A stretch of 25,606 nt of DNA, from positions 1-25,606 of the forward strand of contig CAZWUZ010000004.1 of assembly GCA_964637655.1 (NCBI GenBank), written 5' to 3'. A program made the translations under genes and the position numbers. Under the pieces are notes generated by a model. The model was not told the DNA's origin. It saw nothing but the letters and a program-made list of their open reading frames with translations, and made no database searches. The stretch comes from CAZWUZ01 sp964637655 [NCBI: uncultured bacterium] (GTDB lineage Bacteria; DAOPZR01). This document shows, piece by piece, positions 7,173 to 13,448 of the stretch; within the stretch, counting starts at the first letter, position 1; each line of letters begins with the position of its first letter.

Positions 7173-7316
7173 ATCGTGGTGGAGGATGTCATCGCCGTGC
7201 TCGCTGACTCCACTAATCCCAAGTAGTATCTGCAACGCATGAAGTTGCGTGATCCTGAATTGGCGCAAGGGTATGTACAATTTGTACATACCCTTGCGGT
7301 GCCGACCGCGGACGGA
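7173..7316 (+). pseudogene. Remnant of a DinD/BRO-N-like antirepressor gene
   Basis: One frame reads IVVEDVIAVLADSTNPK, a TAG stop at 7224-7226, then YLQRMKLRDPELAQGYVQFV and HTLAVPTADG. This follows the pattern of damage-inducible protein D and BRO-family proteins (V-DVIAVLTDS-NP-Y-KMK-RDPEL-KG-QIVTPL). Only about 48 codons survive and there is no start. The remnant stops exactly where the 590-bp duplication begins, so the duplication or the insertion that caused it probably cut the gene. It contains a perfect 35-nt palindrome (7264-7298). Confidence 0.55.
7264..7298. repeat. 35-nt perfect palindrome with 17-bp arms
   Basis: CGCAAGGGTATGTACAA (7264-7280), one T, then the exact complement to 7298. 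It lies within the DinD-like remnant. No T-run follows, so it is not an intrinsic terminator. It is longer and more perfect than a typical operator. Confidence 0.6.
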
Positions 7317-7353
7317 CCGCTCTTTCCGAGAGAGGTCTGCACCGGCTGAATAG

Positions 7354-7482
7354 TTGCTGCGCATCTACGATTATGTCGACCGTGCCGTGCCGATACTGCG
7401 CTGGATGTTTGCCCGGCGCGAACGCGACCATCGCGCGCCTGGCTACCGGCCAGACATCGCTGCCGAACCCTCGCTTTTCTGA
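7354..7482 (+). pseudogene. 3'-end remnant of a DEAD/DEAH helicase gene, copy 2
   Basis: Forty-two codons remain open before TGA: LLRIYDYVDRAVPILRWMFA then RRERDHRAPGYRPD and the end. The DYVD-xxVP-L-RMF-xR-RGYRA-GY pattern is the typical C-terminus of DEAD/DEAH-box helicases of the TOTE conflict-system type. A TAG (7351-7353) precedes it and no upstream helicase sequence survives. It is the left part of duplication copy 1. Confidence 0.65.
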
Positions 7483-7503
7483 ATAATTGCTGGAGTTTCT
7501 GCT

Positions 7504-7903
7504 TCAGATACTGGTCATGGCATTGATGCGCGATTCAAGTGCGGAAAGGCCGGCAAAAATCTCGTCGAAATCAGGCACCGTACCGAACAGCATTGCCTGC
7601 ATGGTACGATAATCTTGGCGCAGTTCCGCCAGCATCGCAGGTGGCGGCAGCAGCCGGAAACTGCCAGGCACAGCCGACTCATAGCCCGCCCATGGGCAGC
7701 GGTAAAAACGCATTTTGAAGCGCACGACTTCCCGCAGCAGTCCCGGATCCGTCAGCGCGTGCTGGCAGATGGGCGTCCGGTTCAGGCGAAACAGGTCGTA
7801 GTAATGCCGCGAATGGCGCAGCGGTTTCGTCTTGCCCGGCGGGCAGTGCGCCTCCTGGTGCAGGATTGTCGCTTTCTCCCAGAACGTGCGTGCCGCCGCA
7901 ATC
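7504..7903 (-). pseudogene. AbiEii-type nucleotidyltransferase, intact 3' fragment
   Basis: The last 133 codons of an AbiEii/AbiGii-toxin-family gene are open from 7903 to the stop at 7504. They include HYYDLFRL and the join HALTDPGLLREVVRFKMRFY, where the full-length neighbour has a stop. It lacks the N-terminal GGTS/DxD catalytic region, so it cannot work alone. It is the right part of duplication copy 1, and the homology ends abruptly at 7903. Confidence 0.85.
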
Positions 7904-7960
7904 CCACGCTGGTCAAAGATAGCCCTTTCCAGTTATCAATAGTGTCGTACCATGAGCCGC
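7904..7960 (-). pseudogene. Short C-terminal remnant of an unidentified protein gene
   Basis: On the minus strand one frame reads SWYDTIDNWKGLSLTSVG and then joins the AbiEii fragment at the duplication edge. The WKGLSLTSVG pattern recalls the C-terminal part of some conserved defence-associated hypothetical proteins, but I cannot name the family. About 19 codons are too few to be sure. Confidence 0.3.
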
Positions 7961-7961
7961 C

Positions 7962-7990
7962 TTGTCATACAGCAGGGTGCGTGGTATACT
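7962..7990 (+). promoter_or_regulatory. Promoter of the PIN toxin-antitoxin operon
   Basis: TTGTCA (7962-7967), a 17-bp spacer and TATACT (7985-7990). Transcription would start near 7997, which excludes the longer in-frame ATG at 7952 and supports ATG 8024. Confidence 0.7.
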
Positions 7991-8023
7991 GTGGCCGGGA
8001 CGATCGAAGACGAGGAGCGAGTT

Positions 8024-8515
8024 ATGCGTCGAATTTTGCGTCGCGCTGCCTATCGTCGTGAACGTATTTATGTCGATACTTCCGTCATCGGCGGTTGTTG
8101 TGATCCGGAGTTTCGCGAATGGTCAAATGCGCTGCTGCGGGATTTCCGGCACGGGGTTTACGCTTTGCTGGTTTCCGAACTGGTAGCAGCGGAAATTGCT
8201 GATGCCCCCGATGAAATACACATGGTTTACGCCCGTTTTTTGGAGAGTCCGCACCTCAGGATTCTGCCCATCACTCCTGAAGCGCAGGAACTGGCGGGAA
8301 AATACCTCCAACGGAAGATTGTCACGCCGAAATATTCAGATGATGCATTGCATATCGCTTTAGCCACCACTGCCGGGGCTGACATGGTGGTCAGTTGGAA
8401 TTTCCGGCATATCGTCCATTTTGATAAGATTCGGGCTTTCAATGCGGTCAATCAGGCCGCTGGTATGAAGCAGATAATGATTCATTCACCGCGAGAGGTG
8501 GCGAAAAATGGTTAA
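8024..8515 (+). CDS. PIN-domain ribonuclease toxin
   Basis: A 163-residue VapC-like protein. PIN-domain toxins are Mg-dependent ribonucleases that cut tRNA or other RNA and are held off by a small partner. The acidic positions are present: D18 in YVDTS, E52/E57 in SELVAAEI, D106/D107 in SDDALHIALA and the late D120. The end WNFRHI is characteristic of this PIN subgroup. ATG 8024 is chosen for GAGGAG 6 nt upstream and because the promoter lies at 7962-7990. It overlaps the next gene by 8 bp. The order is toxin first, antitoxin second, the reverse of most vapBC loci but known for this subgroup. The gene is intact and sits between the two copies of the 590-bp duplication. Confidence 0.88.
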   Translation: MRRILRRAAYRRERIYVDTSVIGGCCDPEFREWSNALLRDFRHGVYALLVSELVAAEIADAPDEIHMVYARFLESPHLRILPITPEAQELAGKYLQRKIVTPKYSDDALHIALATTAGADMVVSWNFRHIVHFDKIRAFNAVNQAAGMKQIMIHSPREVAKNG

Positions 8516-8663
8516 TATCATGGCAACCGTAAGAAAGATACGAGATCGCAATTACGCGCGCCTGAAAAAAGCCTCGCCCGGCGAGAAAATCATGGACGTC
8601 AGGAGCAAGGCGGAGGCCCTTCACAAGAAACTTGGTCTGCGCAAACGTCGCCTGGCCAGTTAG
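8508..8663 (+). CDS. Probable antitoxin of the PIN toxin
   Basis: A 51-residue basic helical protein, too short for routine gene finding. It starts MVNIMATVRKIRDRNYARLK and ends KKLGLRKRRLAS. The pattern I-IRD-xYxxLKxxSPxEKIxxxRxKAE is that of the short partners found directly behind this kind of PIN gene. The ATG at 8508 overlaps the toxin stop (8513-8515), giving coupled translation. A second in-frame ATG at 8520 is an alternative start. No DNA-binding domain is visible, so autoregulation through this partner alone is uncertain. Confidence 0.7.
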   Translation: MVNIMATVRKIRDRNYARLKKASPGEKIMDVRSKAEALHKKLGLRKRRLAS

Positions 8664-8842
8664 CGCTTCTTCTGTGGCGTCAGCGGAATTTCACCTTTTC
8701 CGGGGCGCTGGCAATCTGCTCACCGTCGCATAATTTGTCATATCACGGTCCAAAAACAGGATCAAATATTTGCGACTGCATTTCCACGGCGCGCAAATAA
8801 GTGTGGGCGATTTTCGCCACCATCGCTGCTGTGCGTGGCGCC
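8664..8842. other. Spacer between the toxin-antitoxin pair and duplication copy 2
   Basis: AT-richer sequence with no supported gene, promoter or terminator. The 80-codon open frame that crosses it (8770-9012) lies out of frame with the helicase remnant and looks like chance. Confidence 0.5.
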
Positions 8843-8879
8843 CCGCTCTTTCCGGAAGCGGTCTGCACTCGCTGAATAG

Positions 8880-9008
8880 CTACTGCGCATCTGCGATTAT
8901 GTCGACCATGCCGTGCCGATGCTGCGCCGGATGTTCACCCGGCGTGAGCGCGGCTATCGCGCGCTTGGCTACCGGTCTGACAGCGCTGCCGAACCCTCGC
9001 TTTTCTGA
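8880..9008 (+). pseudogene. 3'-end remnant of a DEAD/DEAH helicase gene, copy 3
   Basis: Forty-two open codons: LLRICDYVDHAVPMLRRMFT then RRERGYRALGYRSD and a TGA at 9006-9008. Best preserved of the three copies (RGYRALGY intact). A TAG (8877-8879) sits at the same place as in copy 2, so the truncation predates the duplication. It converges on the AbiEii gene. Confidence 0.65.
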
Positions 9009-9032
9009 ATAATTGCTGGAGTTTCTGCTGCT

Positions 9033-9266
9033 TCAGATACTGATCATGGCATTGATGCGCGATTCAAGTGCGGAGAGGCCGGCAATGATCTCGTCGAAAT
9101 CAGGCACCGTGCCGAACAGCATTGCCTGCATGGTACGATAATCCTGGCGCAGTTCTGTCAGCGTCGGAGGTGGCGGCAGCAGACAGAAACTTCCGGGCAC
9201 AGCCGACTCATATTCTGCCCAGGAGCAGCGGTAGAAACGCATCTTGAAGCGCACGACCTCGCGCAG
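9033..9266 (-). pseudogene. Cut-off C-terminal part of the AbiEii-type gene
   Basis: These 77 codons continue in the same frame after the TGA at 9267-9269 (LREVVRFKMRFYRCSWAEYE onward) and end at 9033. They match the tail of the fragment at 7504-7725 closely. Unless the TGA is read through or the tail is re-initiated at an internal ATG, this part is not attached to the catalytic domain. Confidence 0.8.
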
Positions 9267-10031
9267 TCATTCCGGATCGGTTAGCGCGTGCTGGCAGATT
9301 GGCGTCCGGCTCAAGCGAAACAGGTCGTAGTAGTGCCGCGATTGGCGCAGCGGTTTCGCCTTGCCCGGCGGGCGGTGCGCCTCCTGGTGCAGGATTGTCG
9401 CTTTCTCCCAGAACGTGCGTGCCGCCGCAATCGTCCGGACCATCGTTTGGGGCACGCGGAACACGTGCGGAAAATGTGCCGCGGCATACGGACTGATTGC
9501 TTTTTCCTCGTTCGGCACCCAGGCCGCCAGCGGGCCGATTTCCAGGCGTATCTGCGGCTGGATTGCCATCAGCGAGAAGGCGCGCGGATAATGCACCAGC
9601 ACGTCCTGCCCTTCGGTACTTATACCAACCGGCATGCCGGCGCGCGCGGACAGGTCCTGCTGCAGTTTTCCGGCAAACTCGCTCTGCAAATACTGGGTAG
9701 CGCGCTGATTGGCGGCCTTGTTCCAGATATCCTGCTGTGTCGCGCTGCGGTCCGCCCACGCCTCCTGCTTTGAACAGCCCAGCACACGCCAGTCGAGAAT
9801 CAGATCAATGTCCTCGGAAAAACGTTCGATGGCGGCAAATGCCTTGGACAGGCTCGTACCGCCCTTGAATGCCATCTGTGCATGCCACGGGCTGTCATGA
9901 AACAGGTAATCAAGCACCCAGCACACCCAAAAATCCTTTTCGACTATCGCTTCGTGCACGCGCATGGCCTGCGCGGCGGCGCGAAACACTTCGCCCCTTT
10001 CACGCTCCGGCCGGCAGGCAAAATCACGCAT
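9267..10031 (-). CDS. AbiEii/AbiGii-toxin-family nucleotidyltransferase, prematurely terminated
   Basis: AbiEii-type toxins are GTP-using nucleotidyltransferases of type IV abortive-infection toxin-antitoxin pairs. The catalytic pocket is visible: FKGGTSLSK (56-63) and SEDIDL with D74 and D76. The start is ATG 10031, which overlaps the AbiEi stop by 8 bp. The frame ends at a TGA (9267-9269) after HALTDPE, giving 254 residues. The homologous frame continues for 77 more codons to 9033, and the partial copy at 7504-7903 has CTG where this TGA stands, so the full length should be about 332. Other genes here end in TGA, so the codon is not reassigned. The protein is probably inactive or altered, and the truncation may be real or a sequencing fault. 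Confidence 0.85.
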   Translation of the reverse strand: MRDFACRPERERGEVFRAAAQAMRVHEAIVEKDFWVCWVLDYLFHDSPWHAQMAFKGGTSLSKAFAAIERFSEDIDLILDWRVLGCSKQEAWADRSATQQDIWNKAANQRATQYLQSEFAGKLQQDLSARAGMPVGISTEGQDVLVHYPRAFSLMAIQPQIRLEIGPLAAWVPNEEKAISPYAAAHFPHVFRVPQTMVRTIAAARTFWEKATILHQEAHRPPGKAKPLRQSRHYYDLFRLSRTPICQHALTDPE

Positions 10032-10674
10032 GCCGCTGACGCCGTTCGGGTGCACTCTCGGTCAGTTGCCGGACAGTTTCATGTACCCAGGCCGTCACGT
10101 AACCGGTTTCAGTCGCAGCCCGGGCAAGGTCCCCAGCTTTGAATCGCTTGCGCAGTTGCGCACGTGTCGATTGGTCAAGCCGTTCCCGGCCAAGCGCCTT
10201 GATTGCCTGTACCAGCACAGCAGTGGCCGGCGAGAGTTTTGCCGTTTCACGATTAGCCCGATGCAGAAACAGAATTGTGCCGCCAGCCCACTCGTATTTT
10301 CTGGTCGGTCCGTTACTGACATAGCGCCACTGCGACGGCACCTGTTCGGACAGGCCTAGCAGGTTCAACGCCGCTTCACCGGCCGGGGTGATGGTCCAGC
10401 CGTACTCACGCGCGATAGCCCGGGCAATGGCATCCGGATCCGGCGCCACCCATGTGCCCAGCAGTTTGCTGTACCGTGGATAGTCATACACGCCGTGCCG
10501 GATGCGGCGAATCGTGCCCTTCTCTGCGAGACGGCTCAGCACTTTCCGCACCGCCACGTTTCCGCCAAGACCGGAAAAATCTTTGGCCGTGAACACACGT
10601 TTACCACCGCTGCCGCGCATGATTTTTATCACTTTATCATTCAGTGAGTTATCGTGTGTTCTTCTACCGTTCAT
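10024..10674 (-). CDS. AbiEi-like antitoxin/repressor (DUF6088 family)
   Basis: A 216-residue partner of AbiEii-type toxins. It binds its own promoter and counteracts the toxin. An N-terminal winged helix covers about residues 10-65 (VFTAKDFSGLG, RKVLSRLAEKGTIRRIRHGV), followed by the DUF6088-type domain (TPAGEAALNLLGLSEQ, PTRKYEWAGGTI). ATG 10674 is chosen because the open frame upstream would read through the tRNA-Asn terminator, and the promoter at 10682-10710 would place the start of transcription at or next to this ATG. The AbiEii gene overlaps its stop by 8 bp. The protein looks intact, whereas its toxin partner is truncated. Confidence 0.85.
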   Translation of the reverse strand: MNGRRTHDNSLNDKVIKIMRGSGGKRVFTAKDFSGLGGNVAVRKVLSRLAEKGTIRRIRHGVYDYPRYSKLLGTWVAPDPDAIARAIAREYGWTITPAGEAALNLLGLSEQVPSQWRYVSNGPTRKYEWAGGTILFLHRANRETAKLSPATAVLVQAIKALGRERLDQSTRAQLRKRFKAGDLARAATETGYVTAWVHETVRQLTESAPERRQRHA

Positions 10675-10710
10675 GTCACATAGATTAGTACTTATGTGTG
10701 ACATTGTCAA
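10674..10710 (-). promoter_or_regulatory. Promoter and overlapping inverted repeat of the AbiEi/AbiEii operon
   Basis: TTGACA (10705-10710), 17 bp, TAATCT (10682-10687), then 7 nt to the ATG: a predicted leaderless transcript. An imperfect inverted repeat, TGTCACATA (10674-10682) with TATGTGTGACA (10693-10703), covers the -10 and spacer. A repressor there, probably AbiEi itself, would block RNA polymerase. Confidence 0.65.
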
Positions 10711-10745
10711 TGGCAATATACAGAACTCCCGTGGACCGTGGCAAC

Positions 10746-10783
10746 AAAAACGAGAAGCCGCCTCCTCTGTTGAGAAAGCGGCT
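10746..10783 (-). terminator. Intrinsic terminator of the tRNA-Asn transcript
   Basis: On the minus strand a 6-bp stem (AGCCGC/GCGGCT, 10778-10783 with 10756-10761) is followed within a few bases by a run of five T (10746-10750). It lies just downstream of the tRNA. Confidence 0.6.
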
Positions 10784-10797
10784 GTTCGAGTCCTAAA

Positions 10798-10872
10798 TGG
10801 CTCCCCGAGCTGGACTCGAACCAGCAACCCTTGGATTAACAGTCCAATGCTCTACCATTGAGCTATCGGGGA
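10798..10872 (-). tRNA. tRNA-Asn (GTT)
   Basis: The full cloverleaf reads on the minus strand. The acceptor stem is TCCCCGA/TCGGGGA, the D arm contains GCTC-AATGGTA-GAGC, the anticodon stem TTGGA/TCCAA encloses CTGTTAA with anticodon GTT, and the T arm is GCTGG-TTCGAGT-CCAGC. The discriminator is G, and CCA is encoded (10798-10800). The block of toxin and defence remnants begins on its 3' side, as expected for islands inserted at tRNA genes, though I found no second copy of the tRNA end in the window. Confidence 0.97.
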
Positions 10873-10954
10873 ATAGGTGGGTTGTCAATACACTGCCTGC
10901 AACGGCAGAACGATACTACAAAAAAGACCCGGTTGTCAAGTTTCCCTCACCCTG

Positions 10955-10975
10955 CCCTCTCCCTGAGGGAGAGGG
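10955..10975. repeat. CCCTCTCCC/GGGAGAGGG hairpin beyond tex
   Basis: Nine-base-pair arms 10955-10963 and 10967-10975, directly after the tex stop on the minus strand. The CCCTCACCCTGCCCTCTCCC motif is a widespread dispersed repeat. It may end the tex transcript, but there is no T-run. Confidence 0.5.
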
Positions 10976-10978
10976 GGA

Positions 10979-13135
10979 TCAGGAGGCCTGCTTGATGCTC
11001 AGGGATATGCGCTTGCGGTCGAGGTCGACCTCGAGCACCTTCACTTTGACCCGCTGGCCGACCTTGATGACGTCGCGCGGGTCCTTGACGAACTTTTTGG
11101 CCAACTGCGAGACGTGTACCAGCCCGTCCTGGTGGACCCCGACATCGACAAAGGCGCCGAAATTGGCGACGTTGGTGACCACGCCATCGAGGAGCATGCC
11201 GGCGGCCAGATGCTCCAGTTCCGTGACCCCCTCCTTGAACTGCACGGCCTCGAACTGTTCGCGCGGATCGCGGCCCGGCTTCTTCTGTTCCGCCACGATA
11301 TCCTGCAGCGTGGGGAGCCCGACATCGCCGTTGACATACTTTTTCAGGTTGAGTTGCGCGAGCAGCGGTTCGTTGCCGATGAGCTGCGCGACATCAACCC
11401 CGTTGTCGGCGGCAATCGTTTCCACCAGCGCGTAGCGCTCGGGATGCACGGCGGAATTGTCGAGCGGATGCTCGGCATCGCGGATACGCAGAAAGCCCGC
11501 CGCCTGCTCGTAGGCCTTGGGCCCGAAACGCGTCACCTTGAGCAGCTGTTTGCGGCTCCTGAACGCGCCTTCCTTGTCGCGATGTGCGACGATGTTCTTC
11601 GCCTGCGTCTCGGAGAGCCCGGCCACGTACGACAGCAGCGCCCACGAGGCGGTGTTGAGATCAACCCCGACGTAGTTGACGCATGACTCGACGGTCTCCC
11701 AGAGTGAATCGCGCAGCTTCACCTGGCTAACGTCGTGCTGGTACTGCCCGACCCCGATCGACTTCGGGTCGATCTTGACCAGTTCAGCCAGCGGATCCTG
11801 CAGGCGGCGGGCGATGCTCACCGCCCCGCGCACGGTAACATCCTTGGCCGGAAATTCCTCGCGCGCGAGAGCGGAGGCGGAATAGACCGAGGCGCCCGCC
11901 TCGCTGACCACCACCACGGTCAGGTTCAGTTCGGGATGGCGCTGTGCGATGCCGCGCAGCAGCTGTTCCGTCTCGCGCGACGCAGTGCCGTTGCCGATGG
12001 CGACCAGTTCCACCTTGTGTTGTTTCGCCAGCGCCACGATGGTCTTCTCCGCCCCCGCCGTATCGCGCCGCGGCTCATGCGGGTAGATGACGGTGTCAGC
12101 GAGGAGTTTTCCCGTCGCATCGACCACCACCACCTTGCAGCCCGTGCGCAGTCCCGGATCGACCCCCATGGTGACGCGCGCGCCCGCCGGTGGCGCAAGG
12201 AGCAGCTGGCGCGCATTCTCGGCAAAGACATGAATCGCCTCGACATCGGCGCGTTCCTTGACCGCGACGCGCGCCTCGACACCAAGCGAGAGCTGCAGGT
12301 AGACGATATAGGCAAAACGCAGACAGTCGCGGATGTAGCCCGCCTGCGCCAGCGTCGCGCTCTTCAGGAAACGCTTCTCCAGCCAGTTGAGGATGAGTTC
12401 GTCAGGAGCGATGATACGCGCCTGCAGCACCTCCTCCTTCTCGCCGCGCAGGATGGCGAGGTAGCGGTGCGAAGGGATAGCCTTGAGCGGCTCCTTGAAC
12501 TCGTAGTACTGGCTGAACTTGGTCTTCTCGTTCTTCTTTTCCGGAAGCACCTCGGAAACAAAGACACCGTTGGTGAGGATCTGGCGGCGGATGTACTGGC
12601 GCACCTCGGCATCGTCGGCAACCAGTTCAGCAATGATGAATTTCGCCCCGTCGAGCGCGGCGGCGACATCAGGGACGTCCGCCTCCGCATTCACATAGCC
12701 GGCAGCAGCCGCCTCGGGCGACACATCCTGCTGCTGTTCCCAGAGGAGCAGGGCAAGCGGCTCGAGCCCGCGTTCCTTCGCCACCATCCCCTTGGTCTTG
12801 CGTTTCGGCTTGTAGGGGAGGTAGAGGTCTTCCAGTTCCTGCTTGACGGTGCAGGCGAGTATTTTCGCCTTCAGTTCGTCGGTCAGCTTGCCCTGTTCCT
12901 CGATGCTGCGCAGGACGGTATCGCGGCGCTCGTCGAGTTCCTTGAGGTAGGCGGCACGGTCGCGGATGTCACGGATCTGCACCTCGTCAAGTTCGCCGGT
13001 CTGCTCCTTGCGGTAGCGGGCGATGAAGGGGATGGTCCCCCCCTCGTCGAAGAGCGCGAGCGTATTCTTCACCTGGGCGGGCCTGAGCGACAACTCGCCC
13101 GCCACCAGGGCGACAACCTGTTCCTGAGTCAGCAT
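10979..13135 (-). CDS. tex: Tex, S1-domain transcription accessory/RNA-binding protein
   Basis: A 718-residue cytoplasmic nucleic-acid-binding protein of the Tex family, implicated in transcription and RNA metabolism. The order of domains is canonical. The N-terminal helical region contains GGTIPFIARYRKEQTGELDE and LYLPYKPKRKTKG. The YqgF/RNase H-like domain begins MGVDPGLRTGCKVVVVD. Helix-hairpin-helix repeats follow (GVDLNTASWALLSYVAGLS). A C-terminal S1 domain (GVVTNVANFGAFVDVGVHQD, DGLVHVSQL) ends close to the stop. ATG 13135 is chosen because GGGAGGGG precedes it and MLTQEQVV is the expected start. The longer frame lacks support. Convergent with nothing close, it appears to be a single gene. 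A possible weak promoter (TTGCAT) lies near 13180. Confidence 0.96.
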   Translation of the reverse strand: MLTQEQVVALVAGELSLRPAQVKNTLALFDEGGTIPFIARYRKEQTGELDEVQIRDIRDRAAYLKELDERRDTVLRSIEEQGKLTDELKAKILACTVKQELEDLYLPYKPKRKTKGMVAKERGLEPLALLLWEQQQDVSPEAAAAGYVNAEADVPDVAAALDGAKFIIAELVADDAEVRQYIRRQILTNGVFVSEVLPEKKNEKTKFSQYYEFKEPLKAIPSHRYLAILRGEKEEVLQARIIAPDELILNWLEKRFLKSATLAQAGYIRDCLRFAYIVYLQLSLGVEARVAVKERADVEAIHVFAENARQLLLAPPAGARVTMGVDPGLRTGCKVVVVDATGKLLADTVIYPHEPRRDTAGAEKTIVALAKQHKVELVAIGNGTASRETEQLLRGIAQRHPELNLTVVVVSEAGASVYSASALAREEFPAKDVTVRGAVSIARRLQDPLAELVKIDPKSIGVGQYQHDVSQVKLRDSLWETVESCVNYVGVDLNTASWALLSYVAGLSETQAKNIVAHRDKEGAFRSRKQLLKVTRFGPKAYEQAAGFLRIRDAEHPLDNSAVHPERYALVETIAADNGVDVAQLIGNEPLLAQLNLKKYVNGDVGLPTLQDIVAEQKKPGRDPREQFEAVQFKEGVTELEHLAAGMLLDGVVTNVANFGAFVDVGVHQDGLVHVSQLAKKFVKDPRDVIKVGQRVKVKVLEVDLDRKRISLSIKQAS

Positions 13136-13448
13136 GCCATTCCCCTCCCGAGGAATGCACTGAAATACCACATAACCCACACATGATGCAACTGCGTTTC
13201 ACCACAGAGCACACAGAGCACACAGAGAAAGAAGATACACCTGGTGGATGAGCTCTTGCGGGCAAAGACATTCACCACGGCACACGGAGTACACGGAAAA
13301 TATCGGACAGATATTATGGGACTGGCCCTGCGGGCAGAGACGATGACGGATTACCGCATACCTGCAGCAGTCGCAGGCTTCACCCTGCGGCTGCCACAAC
13401 ATGGCTGGATCCCCGATTACACACTTCGGGGATGACCGGCAAATGCGG
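13136..13448. repeat. Intergenic region with tandem CACACAGAG/CACGGAG repeats and a dispersed hairpin
   Basis: Between tex and the XdhC-family gene no coding sequence is supported. It contains CACAGAG-type 9-bp repeats at about 13202-13229, related CACCACGGCACACGGAG repeats at about 13271-13300, and a 31-bp hairpin element at 13406-13436. The same three ingredients recur at 25132-25606. Confidence 0.7.
13406..13436. repeat. 31-bp dispersed hairpin element, copy 1
   Basis: TGGATCCCCGA, a 9-nt loop, then TCGGGGATGAC. The 8-bp stem (13409-13416 with 13426-13433) is perfect. A sister copy in reverse orientation lies at 25268-25298 and differs by one compensated base pair. It lies just past the stop of the XdhC-family gene and may act as its 3' stem-loop. 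Confidence 0.65.

Larger units (their letters stand above)
7317..7903. repeat. Copy 1 of a ~590-bp direct duplication
   Basis: It matches 8843-9432 at high identity with few length changes (for example 3 nt near 7500). It spans the 42-codon helicase remnant, the intergenic gap and the last ~133 codons of an AbiEii-type gene. The two copies flank the PIN toxin-antitoxin pair. Confidence 0.85.
8843..9432. repeat. Copy 2 of the ~590-bp direct duplication
   Basis: It matches 7317-7903. Here the right side continues into the rest of the AbiEii gene, so this is probably the parental locus and copy 1 the derived one. Its left edge has no DinD-like remnant. Confidence 0.85.

Noticed and set aside
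7504-7725. The 73-codon frames at 7504-7725 and 9033-9254 as independent small genes
   Set aside because: They are the last parts of an AbiEii-type gene; homologous coding sequence continues upstream in the same frame in both.
8770-9012. An 80-codon frame overlapping the third helicase remnant
   Set aside because: The recognisable protein sequence is in another frame ending at 9008.
9267-9269. TGA in AbiEii as a reassigned codon (recoded genetic code)
   Set aside because: Hen1, alr, the RND pump, the TolC-like channel and the ABC-F gene all end normally at TGA.
11735-13186. A 483-codon frame antisense to tex
   Set aside because: Shadow of tex; no ribosome-binding site or motif.
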